Origin: Flavobacterium psychrophilum
GTDB taxonomy: Bacteria > Bacteroidota > Bacteroidia > Flavobacteriales > Flavobacteriaceae
Assembly (NCBI GenBank): GCA_945862065.1
Contig: CAMAWT010000005.1
Location: 83,983 to 147,982 of the forward strand
DNA length: 64,000 bases
Reading direction: 5' to 3'
Shown here: in pieces, positions 44,152 through 52,045 of the stretch
How the letters are laid out: every line of letters begins with the position of its first letter
Numbering within the stretch: position 1 is the stretch's first letter
Made by a program: the position numbers and the translations under genes
The notes under the pieces: model-generated
Told to the model about the DNA's origin: nothing
Database searches by the model: none
Seen by the model: only the letters and a program-made list of their open reading frames with translations

Positions 44152-45402
44152 ATGTTAGTATATTTACGTTTAGTGAAAGAAAGTTTTGGTTTTGCAATGA
44201 ATGCTTTGCGAACCAATAAATTGCGAACACTTCTTTCTCTTTTAGGAGTAACAATTGGAATATTCTCAATCATTGCGGTTCTTGCTGCGGTAGATTCATT
44301 AGACCAAAAAATCAAAAAAGATTTGAGTAGTTTGGATAAAAACACGATTTATTTGGCTCGTTTTACTTTTGGCCCTTCTGAAATTCCTCGTTGGAAAAGA
44401 GACCAATTTCCGAATGTAAACTACGAAGAATATCAAACACTAAAAGATATTTTGCCCGATGCACAATACCTTTCTTATCAATTATTTGTTGGAAGTGAAA
44501 CCATTAAATATGATGTAAAATCGGTGAGTGCAGTTAATATTGTACCGGCATCACATGAATTTATAGATATTCAAGGATTAGAGTTTACTTCAGGTCGTTT
44601 TTATAACGAATCAGAGTCTAATTCTGGGACGCCAGTGGCAGTTATTGGAGATGAAATTGCATCCAGTTTATTTGAAAATGCCGATCCCATTGGAAAACAA
44701 ATCAGATTGTATGGTCAAAAATTTACAGTTATTGGCGTGTTAAAAAAACAAGGCGCAGGATTGTTTGGTGATAGCAATGATACGTCCACATTTATTCCAG
44801 TTAATTTCTTACGAAAAAAATATGGCGATAACAATGATTCCATGACTCCTGTTATTGTTATAAAGCCCGCAAAAGAAATTGATATGGAGGCTTTTAAAGC
44901 CGATTTAGCTCAGAAACTACGAAGTATGAGAGGCGTTAAAACCGGTGAAATAGATAATTTTTTCATCAATGTTTTTTCTGGTTTTACTGATTTGCTAGAC
45001 GGAATTATTTCAAGTTTGAACGTCGGCGGATGGATAATCGCAGCTTTTTCATTACTTGTGGGTGGTTTTGGTGTGGCTAATATTATGTTTGTTTCTGTAA
45101 AAGAACGAACAAACCTTATAGGAATACAAAAATCATTGGGAGCAAAAAACAGATTTATTTTGTTTCAATTTTTGTTTGAAGCAGTTATTTTATGTGTAAT
45201 AGGTGGTTTAATCGGTATTGTTTTAGTTTGGTTTATAGCCTTAATTCTGACAAAAGTACTCGATTTTGATTTTGTATTAAGCTTTTTTAATATTTGTTTG
45301 GGTACAGGTTTAGCTGCGGTAATTGGATTGGTTTCAGGAATTTTACCAGCCATTTCGGCATCCAAATTAGATCCGGTTGAAGCTATCAGAAGCGGATTTT
45401 AA
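44152..45402 (+). CDS. ABC transporter permease, MacB/FtsX-like
   Basis: The 416-residue protein has an N-terminal membrane helix (LRTNKLRTLLSLLGVTIGIFSIIAVLA), a periplasmic MacB-like core domain (~50-280; PVAVIGDEIASSLFENADPIGKQIRL) and the C-terminal FtsX domain with three helices (~285-410; SVKERTNLIGIQKSLGAKNRFILFQFLFEAVILC, DPVEAIR). Such permeases act in mechanotransmission or efflux with a separate ATPase; no ATPase or adaptor gene is adjacent, so the substrate is unknown. Confidence 0.92.
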   Translation: MLVYLRLVKESFGFAMNALRTNKLRTLLSLLGVTIGIFSIIAVLAAVDSLDQKIKKDLSSLDKNTIYLARFTFGPSEIPRWKRDQFPNVNYEEYQTLKDILPDAQYLSYQLFVGSETIKYDVKSVSAVNIVPASHEFIDIQGLEFTSGRFYNESESNSGTPVAVIGDEIASSLFENADPIGKQIRLYGQKFTVIGVLKKQGAGLFGDSNDTSTFIPVNFLRKKYGDNNDSMTPVIVIKPAKEIDMEAFKADLAQKLRSMRGVKTGEIDNFFINVFSGFTDLLDGIISSLNVGGWIIAAFSLLVGGFGVANIMFVSVKERTNLIGIQKSLGAKNRFILFQFLFEAVILCVIGGLIGIVLVWFIALILTKVLDFDFVLSFFNICLGTGLAAVIGLVSGILPAISASKLDPVEAIRSGF

Positions 45403-45474
45403 AATTGATATTAATTTATATTTTGATTTGAAATTTCTTTTTTAAACAAATTTATTTTAATTTTTAACATAAAA

Positions 45475-45510
45475 AAATACCCCAAACAGCTAGCTATTTG
45501 GGGTATTTTT
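45475..45510. terminator. Bidirectional terminator between the permease and the kinase genes
   Basis: The stem AATACCCCAAA/TTTGGGGTATT (10-nt loop) has A7 before and T5 after it, so it can serve both convergent genes. Confidence 0.92.
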
Positions 45511-45525
45511 ATGTGGGATTATTTA

Positions 45526-46140
45526 TTAAAATAACCCGTTTATTTCAGCATCAATTCTATTAATAATATTTCCTAAATCTTCAGGATTATTAACAAAATC
45601 AATGGTATCAACATCAATAATTAATAATTTTCCTTTTGTATAAGTAGAAATCCAAGCTTCATATCTTTCGTTTAATCGACTTAAATATTCAATCGAAATA
45701 GAATTTTCATACTCCCGACCTCGTTTATGAATTTGCCCTACCAAATTTGGGATGGAACTTCTTAAATAAATCAACATATCGGGTGGTTGCACCAAACTTT
45801 CCATCAAATCAAACAATGATTTGTAATTTTCAAAATCACGATTCGTCATTAAGCCCATAGCATGAAGATTGGGTGCAAAAATATGTGCATCCTCATAAAT
45901 GGTTCGGTCCTGAATGATTTTTTTTCCGCTTTCGCGAATTTGAAGCACCTGTCTGAAACGACTGTTCAAGAAATATATTTGTAAGTTGAACGACCATCTT
46001 TCCATTTGATGGTAAAAATCATCCAAATAAGGATTGTCAACAACATCTTCATAATGAGGTTCCCATTTAAAATGTTTTGCTAGATATTGTGTGAGTGTCG
46101 TTTTACCTGCTCCAATATTTCCTGCTACAGCTATGTGCAT
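45526..46140 (-). CDS. Deoxynucleoside kinase
   Basis: The 204-residue dNK-family kinase phosphorylates deoxynucleosides for salvage. P-loop GNIGAGKTTLTQ is at residues ~7-18; ERWSFNLQIYFLNSRFRQ and the DRT motif in IIQDRTIYEDAHIF are family typical; the lid region RGREYENSISIEYL and LLIIDVDTIDF follow. Whether it prefers dA/dG or dC cannot be told. Its ATG overlaps the stop of the broken upstream gene by one base (TAATG), so it was probably translated by coupling to that gene. Confidence 0.92.
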   Translation of the reverse strand: MHIAVAGNIGAGKTTLTQYLAKHFKWEPHYEDVVDNPYLDDFYHQMERWSFNLQIYFLNSRFRQVLQIRESGKKIIQDRTIYEDAHIFAPNLHAMGLMTNRDFENYKSLFDLMESLVQPPDMLIYLRSSIPNLVGQIHKRGREYENSISIEYLSRLNERYEAWISTYTKGKLLIIDVDTIDFVNNPEDLGNIINRIDAEINGLF

Positions 46141-46925
46141 TATGGTACTTTTATTTTATAATTGATAATTTTTTCGTCTGTAAAAATAGATAAAATTTGG
46201 TCTTGGTAATAAAAATTTTTAAATGATTTCTCAACAATGATTATTTTTTGCTCGATTTTTTTTATAAAATCATAAAAATAAAATTCATTATTTAAACTAA
46301 TCAAGATTTGATGATCATTTATTATTTGATAGTGGTCTCATTTTTTTGTGTTGCCCAAAGCTGTCATATTACCAAAAATTGACATTGAAAACAGTTCATT
46401 TTGATTAGTAATCCAATAAAAATAATTAAAATTTGATTGATAAAAAACGGGCACTTCTTGCAAAGGATTCCCAATGGTTTTAACAGGGTTTGATTGTAAA
46501 CTGTATAGCAATAATTGTTGGTTAATGGTGTTATAAATCCAAACGCTATTTAAGCTAGAAAGCCCAACACAATTGGCAATAAGTTCCGTTTCTGATTTTG
46601 AAAAATCAATTTTTTGTATTTCATTCAATTGGCTATCAAGTAGAACAATGGTATTGAATTTTTCGTAAAATAAAATTATTTTTAATGGATTGATAATATC
46701 CACTTTTGTCGGAATACCCAATGAAAAATTGGAATATTGTAAGACGTTTTTTTTGGATTTTTTATAAAAAACCTCATTTTTTAGGTAAAAATAATTATCA
46801 GATCCATCTCTTCCAATAAATCTATCAGCGTTTATTGAAACGGAATCTATTATTTCAGCTGTTTCTTTCTGGCTAAAAGCCAAAAATTGGAGCATCATTG
46901 CAATTAAAAAAAAGTATTTTTTCAT
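46140..46925 (-). pseudogene. Secreted hypothetical protein gene interrupted by an in-frame TGA
   Basis: The first part (46338-46925) encodes 195 residues with a signal peptide (MKKYFFLIAMMLQFLAFSQ) and propeller-like repeats (YFYLKNEVFYKK, YLIANCVGL-like, SVWIYN). It stops at TGA 46340-46338. The same frame continues without another stop for 65 codons (DHYQIINDHQILISL... to ...NYKIKVP) and ends exactly at the start of the kinase gene with a one-base TAATG overlap. The natural product is therefore ~261 residues. A Trp codon TGG changed to TGA is the simplest explanation. Function unknown; either a nonsense mutation, a read-through site or a sequence error. Confidence 0.82.
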
Positions 46926-47053
46926 CGTTGGGCTAAATTACATTAATCCTTTTGATTTTTTTAATGTCTAACAAAATTAATTTAACATTTTATTGGTAAC
47001 AAATTCAAATTCAATGATACATATTTGTTATAAAAATAATTAACTCTTTTTTA

Positions 47054-47953
47054 ATGAAAAAAATATTAGTTACTCTATCGTTTTTGTTGGCTACTTTTAT
47101 AGCGACTGCACAAAAAGATTTTCAAGGTATGGCTGTTTATGAGTCAAAAACAAGCATGGGTGAATTTAAGTCTAGATTTGAAGGAAATAAAGACGTTACA
47201 CCCGAAATGCAAAAAATGATTGAAGATCGAATGAAAAAAATGTTTGAAAAAACGTTTATTTTAAACTTTGATAAATCAGCTTCTATTTATAAAGAAGAAG
47301 TGAAATTAGATGCAAGCCCTCAAGGTGGCGGTATGCGAATGATGATGAATTCTATGTCTGGCGGCGGCGGAACTTATTACAAAAATGTAAAGGAAAAAAC
47401 CTACACTGTTGATAAAGAATTTATGGGAAAGGAATTTCTTGTAAAAGATTCTTTGCCAAAATTGAATTGGACGATGGGTTCTGAAACACGTGTAATTGGC
47501 GGATATACTTGTTATAAAGCAACAGCAATCAAGGAAGCAAGTAAAACCGATTTTAGAAATTTCCGACCTAAAAAAGAGGAAGACAAAAAGAAAGATTCTA
47601 TTAAAAATGCAGGTAAAGAAAAGAAAACCAGCTTTATGGATGATCTTGATATGCCAAAAGAAATTACAATTACCGCTTGGTACACTCCAGAAATTCCTGT
47701 AAACCAAGGTCCAGAAGGATATTGGGGATTACCAGGTTTGATATTAGAGGTAAACGACGGTAAAACAGTTGTTTTATGTTCAAAAATTGTTTTGAATCCC
47801 AAAGAAAAAGCAGACATAAAATCTTCCACCAACGGAAAAGTAATTACTCAAAAAGAATTTGACGAAACCATGATCAAAAAAATGGAAGAGTTCCAAGAGA
47901 TGAATCGAGGAAAAGGCGGAAGAGGTGGAATGGAAATTAGAATGGGACGATAA
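47054..47953 (+). CDS. GLPGLI-family secreted protein
   Basis: The 299-residue protein has a signal peptide (MKKILVTLSFLLATFIATAQ). The family-defining motif appears as YWGLPGLILEV near residue 226, after GSETRVIGGYTCYKATA and ITAWYTPEIPVNQGP. The C-terminus is Gly/Arg-rich. Family function is unknown, but these proteins are typically next to a TonB-receptor-like gene, as here, 4 bp upstream of one. A near-match -7 box, CATATTTG, lies at 47020-47027. Confidence 0.93.
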   Translation: MKKILVTLSFLLATFIATAQKDFQGMAVYESKTSMGEFKSRFEGNKDVTPEMQKMIEDRMKKMFEKTFILNFDKSASIYKEEVKLDASPQGGGMRMMMNSMSGGGGTYYKNVKEKTYTVDKEFMGKEFLVKDSLPKLNWTMGSETRVIGGYTCYKATAIKEASKTDFRNFRPKKEEDKKKDSIKNAGKEKKTSFMDDLDMPKEITITAWYTPEIPVNQGPEGYWGLPGLILEVNDGKTVVLCSKIVLNPKEKADIKSSTNGKVITQKEFDETMIKKMEEFQEMNRGKGGRGGMEIRMGR

Positions 47954-47957
47954 TCTT

Positions 47958-50657
47958 ATGAAAAAAATAACCCTATTCACAATCTTCCTCATCACTTCGT
48001 TTTCTTTTTCACAAAATATCCGATTTGAAGGATTTATATTAGACACCGAAAAAATTCCGGTTGAAATGGCAAACGTTATGGCAGTAAATAGATCTACCAA
48101 AGCGATGGATGCCTATGCAATAACTAATGACAAAGGTAAGTTTGTATTAAATTTAAAATCAAATACCGATTACTTGATTAAGCTGAGTTACATCGGGATG
48201 CAAAATAAAGAGATTTCGATAAGCACAAAAGGCGAAAGCATTTCACAAAACATTACGATGGAATACAGCGGTATTGCGCTAAATGATGTTGAAATTGTAA
48301 GAGAAATGCCTGTTTCTATAAAAGGCGATACGATTGTTTATAATGCGGATTCTTTTAAATCGGGCACCGAACGAAAACTTGAAGATGTTTTGAAAAAACT
48401 TCCGGGAGTTGAAGTAAATGCCGATGGAGAAGTGGAAGTTGAAGGAAAAAAAGTAACCAAACTGATGATTGAAGGAAAGGACTTTTTTGACGGAGATACT
48501 AAACTTGGCGTTAAAAACATTCCGGCTGATGCCATCGATAAAATACAAGTTTTGAGAAATTATAATGAAAATTCGATACTAAAAGGAGTAGAGAATAATC
48601 AAGATAATGTGGCTATGAACATCAAATTGAAATCTGGAAAGAAGAATTTTTGGTTTGGAGATGTAACTGCTGGTGGCGGAATCAATGACACCAAAAGATA
48701 TATGATCAATCCGAAATTGTTTTATTACAACCCGAAATACAGTATCAATTTGATTTCTAATTTTAATAATATTGGCGAATTACCTTTAACGGTTCAAGAT
48801 TATTTTAAACTAACGGGAGGCTTTAGAAACATGATGTCAAAAGGCGGAAGCAACTTCAATGTTTCGTCTAATGATCTCGGAATTTCATTGCTTCGAAATA
48901 ACCGTGCTAAAGAAATTGAAACCAAATTTGGAGCTACGAATTTTTCATACAATGTAACCAAATCATGGACATTGAGTGGTTTCGGAATTGTATCAGCGTC
49001 CAAAACGGATTTAGAAACAAAATCTCAAACAAATAATTTACAACCCAATTCGGCAACAATTGCTTCTACAGAAAACAGAAATGATGCTACGCATCAAACG
49101 AGTAATCTTGGATTGTTCAAGTTGAGTTCATCCTACAAACCAAGTACACGACTTCAGTTTGATTATGATGTTTTAACAAAATTCTCTAAACAAATAGAAG
49201 ACAGTAATTTAATAAGACAATCCATTGTTAATTCGGTATCAAATACAGAATCTATTTTAACAGCAAAGAATCAAACTCCAGTTTCTGTAAATCAAAATTT
49301 GAGTTTGTATTTCACTCAAAACGATAAAAATATTTATGCTTTTGAAATGCAACATTTGTATCAAGAGGAAAATCCGTTTTATAATGCTAATTTACAATCG
49401 CAACCTTTCAATTTATCAGGATATATTGGAGGTCAGAACCGAAACGACATCAACCAAACCCGTTTTGTAAAGACAAATAAATTGGACGCCAAATTAGATT
49501 ATTACTACATGATTACACCCAAAAGCAATATTAATGTAACGCTTGGAACAACGTTTTCTCATCAAAATTTTGACTCAAGCTTGTATCAAATTTTGGATAA
49601 TGCCACGACCAACACATTGTCAAATACTGAAAATAACAATCGTGTAAATTATAATTTTAATGATACCTTTTTGGGATTACATTATAAAATATTATCGGGT
49701 AAATTTACGTTCACGCCAGGGGTTAGTTTTCATACATTCGATATGACTAATCAGCAACTTGGTACTGATTTTACAAGGAAATTTAATAAGATTTTACCTG
49801 ATTTTGTTACTATTTATCAGATTAAGAAAGCTGAAACGTTGACTTATAATTTTGGGATAACCAATAATTTTACAGATATTAATAGATTGGCTGAAGGTTT
49901 TATTTTGAATGGCTTTAATAGTTTGTCTAAAGGAAATCGAGTTTTAGAAAACGCCACGCAGCAAACACATTCGTTACGTTATTTTAAATACAACATGTTC
50001 AACATGGAGAATATTTCTGGGTTTGTAAATTATTCTAAAACATTGGATGCGGTGAAAACAAGTTCAGTTTTTAATGGAGTAAACCAGACGTCATCGCCTT
50101 ACAATTCAAATTTTGCAGACGAAGCACTATCTGGAAGAGGTTCATATGGAAGATCTTTTTTGAAAAGATATAAAGCTTCTTTTTCATCTCAGTTAAGCTG
50201 GTCAAAATTCAACAACATACAAAATGGATTTTTGACTACTACCGAAAGTTTTACTCAAAATTATACACTATCTGCATCAACAAATTATAAAGAATTGCCC
50301 AATTTGGAAATTGGATATTCGTATACTGTTAATGATTATAGTAACTCTAAATTTTATACAGAAAAGCCATTTGCTCGACTGGATTATTACTTTTTAGATA
50401 GTTTTTCTTTTGTGGCAGATTACGAGTATTATAATTATTACAACTCATCAAAGAGTATTCAAAATAAATATGATTTCTTGACTGCTAGTTTAATTTATCA
50501 AAAAAAGGACAGCAAATTTGAATACAAAATTGCGGCAACTAACTTACTAAATACGACTTCTTTGAATGATGATAGTTTTACCCAGTTTTCAACACGTACT
50601 TCCCAATATGCGGTGCAACCTAGGTACATTATTTTTAGTTTGAAATATAATTTATAA
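47958..50657 (+). CDS. TonB-receptor-like outer-membrane protein with carboxypeptidase-regulatory domain
   Basis: The protein has 899 residues from the ATG at 47958, which begins the signal peptide MKKITLFTIFLITSFSFSQ; a start at 47925 would lie within the previous gene. A regulatory beta sandwich (~22-105) is followed by a plug-like domain (SIKGDTIVYNADSFKSGTERKLEDVLKKLPGVEV, IDKIQVLRNYNENSILKGVE) and a large barrel ending FSLKYNL. It belongs to the outer-membrane beta-barrel group paired with GLPGLI proteins. No TonB box is obvious. Substrate unknown. Confidence 0.9.
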   Translation: MKKITLFTIFLITSFSFSQNIRFEGFILDTEKIPVEMANVMAVNRSTKAMDAYAITNDKGKFVLNLKSNTDYLIKLSYIGMQNKEISISTKGESISQNITMEYSGIALNDVEIVREMPVSIKGDTIVYNADSFKSGTERKLEDVLKKLPGVEVNADGEVEVEGKKVTKLMIEGKDFFDGDTKLGVKNIPADAIDKIQVLRNYNENSILKGVENNQDNVAMNIKLKSGKKNFWFGDVTAGGGINDTKRYMINPKLFYYNPKYSINLISNFNNIGELPLTVQDYFKLTGGFRNMMSKGGSNFNVSSNDLGISLLRNNRAKEIETKFGATNFSYNVTKSWTLSGFGIVSASKTDLETKSQTNNLQPNSATIASTENRNDATHQTSNLGLFKLSSSYKPSTRLQFDYDVLTKFSKQIEDSNLIRQSIVNSVSNTESILTAKNQTPVSVNQNLSLYFTQNDKNIYAFEMQHLYQEENPFYNANLQSQPFNLSGYIGGQNRNDINQTRFVKTNKLDAKLDYYYMITPKSNINVTLGTTFSHQNFDSSLYQILDNATTNTLSNTENNNRVNYNFNDTFLGLHYKILSGKFTFTPGVSFHTFDMTNQQLGTDFTRKFNKILPDFVTIYQIKKAETLTYNFGITNNFTDINRLAEGFILNGFNSLSKGNRVLENATQQTHSLRYFKYNMFNMENISGFVNYSKTLDAVKTSSVFNGVNQTSSPYNSNFADEALSGRGSYGRSFLKRYKASFSSQLSWSKFNNIQNGFLTTTESFTQNYTLSASTNYKELPNLEIGYSYTVNDYSNSKFYTEKPFARLDYYFLDSFSFVADYEYYNYYNSSKSIQNKYDFLTASLIYQKKDSKFEYKIAATNLLNTTSLNDDSFTQFSTRTSQYAVQPRYIIFSLKYNL

Positions 50658-50667
50658 ATTAAATAGT

Positions 50668-50704
50668 CAAAAAAAAATCAGCTTGAAAAAGCTGATTTTT
50701 TTTA
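50668..50704. terminator. Bidirectional terminator
   Basis: The stem AAAAATCAGCTT/AAGCTGATTTTT with loop GAAA lies between convergent genes. The T run reaches the stop codon of the damaged gene on the other strand. Confidence 0.92.
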
Positions 50705-51197
50705 GGCAATTATTACTTCATCTATATAATGGTCAAGTAAATTGAGGCTTCCTTCAAATATTATTGGACTTCTTCGTTTATTTTCTTGATGAATGAAATG
50801 AAAAGATATTACAAATTTTTTATCATGAGTTGCCACTTTTGCAATACCCAACATAGTTTTAGGCAAGCACATATTATTTTTAATACTCATAAAGCCAACT
50901 TCAAATTCGCCTTCTTTTTGTAAATCAAAATTATTGATTATTGTAATAATTATTTCATTTTCATCTTGTTGGTCTTGAAGTTTTATTCCTAAAATTTGTT
51001 TGTTAACATCGCAAAAAAAAAATTGACTTCGGTGTTAGTTTTACATTATTAATTTTATTTTTTTTAGAAATAAAAAATTGCTCATCCATTGATGAAAATT
51101 CTCGAACTTCAATTAAATTACATTCTTCCGTTTCAAATAAAGTATTCACTTCCACGGATAGTAGCATTAAAAAAAAATCAGGTTTGTAATATTCCAT
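50702..51197 (-). pseudogene. Hypothetical protein gene frameshifted at a ten-base homopolymer
   Basis: The first frame (from ATG at 51197) runs 64 residues to KSIFFLRC and stops. The tract at 51013-51022 is A10 on the plus strand (T10 in the mRNA sense). Removing one base joins the first frame to an open frame that continues KSIFFCDVNKQILGIKL... through MSIKNNMCLPKTM... to DEVIIA at 50702, giving a single 164-residue protein. No family is recognised; there is no signal peptide or membrane helix. The lesion could be a real mutation, phase-variable slippage or a homopolymer sequencing error. Confidence 0.82.
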
Positions 51198-51304
51198 TGT
51201 TTATTTTATTTCCTGCAAATATCCGAAAGGGCGGAATTAAAATTTTTAAACACTATGTAAACTGTGACTTTGAATATACCAACTGCGAATTCAAAAAACA
51301 TACT

Positions 51305-52045
51305 TCACACTTTTTTAAATAAATTTAAAAATTCTTGTTTTTTATTTCTACTCATTGCAATATTTTTTCCATCATGCATAATGATTTCGCCACCTTCACC
51401 TCGTATGTATTGTTTGATGTATTTTAAATTCACAATATGAGATTTGTGTGCCCTAAAAAATAAGGAATGATCTTGAAGTACATCTTCAAATGTTGCCATC
51501 GTTTTACTTGCTAAATGTTTCAATTTATCTTTCATAATGATGTAGGTATAACATCCACTTGCTTCGAGATACATGATTTCATCAATTTTAACAAATACCA
51601 AACCTTCTTGAGTAGAAAGCGCAATGGTGTCTTGCATTTTTCCATTTATAAATTGCTGTAAATGAATGAGTTGATTTTTAGATATTATTAATTCTTCTGA
51701 TTTAAATTTTTCAATTACCTGAAGAATATCTTTAGAATCAATGGGTTTTAACAAATAATCTAACGCGTTCATTTTCAAAGCTTTTATGGCATATTGATCA
51801 TATGCAGTAGTGAAAACCACTTTAAAAGGTATCGTTTCAAATTGATCCAAAACCCCAAATCCGTTAAGGTTTGGCATTTCAATATCCAAAAACACTATGT
51901 GTGGTTGATGTGTTTCTATCAGCTTTTTGGCCTCTAAACTGTTTTGTGTAGTTGCAACAATTTCTACATCGGGAATGGATGATAAAATATGTTGTAATGT
52001 AATGATGCAATGTTTTTCATCATCAATAATAATGGCTTTAATCAT
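51305..52045 (-). CDS. LytTR-type response regulator
   Basis: The 246-residue protein has a receiver domain (~1-120) with acidic pair DDEK, phosphoacceptor Asp in IVFLDIEMPN, Thr in VVFTTAYD and Lys in YLLKPID. A LytTR DNA-binding domain follows (~140-244; YLEASGCYTYIIMKDKL, FFRAHKSHIVNLKYIKQYIRG). It overlaps the sensor kinase gene by 8 bp, so the pair is co-translated. The regulated genes are not evident. Confidence 0.96.
   Translation of the reverse strand: MIKAIIIDDEKHCIITLQHILSSIPDVEIVATTQNSLEAKKLIETHQPHIVFLDIEMPNLNGFGVLDQFETIPFKVVFTTAYDQYAIKALKMNALDYLLKPIDSKDILQVIEKFKSEELIISKNQLIHLQQFINGKMQDTIALSTQEGLVFVKIDEIMYLEASGCYTYIIMKDKLKHLASKTMATFEDVLQDHSLFFRAHKSHIVNLKYIKQYIRGEGGEIIMHDGKNIAMSRNKKQEFLNLFKKV

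Noticed and set aside
47306..47832. Two minus-strand frames of 133 and 106 codons over the GLPGLI gene
   Set aside because: Both are antisense to a recognised family member and look like typical shadow frames (Phe/Cys-rich).
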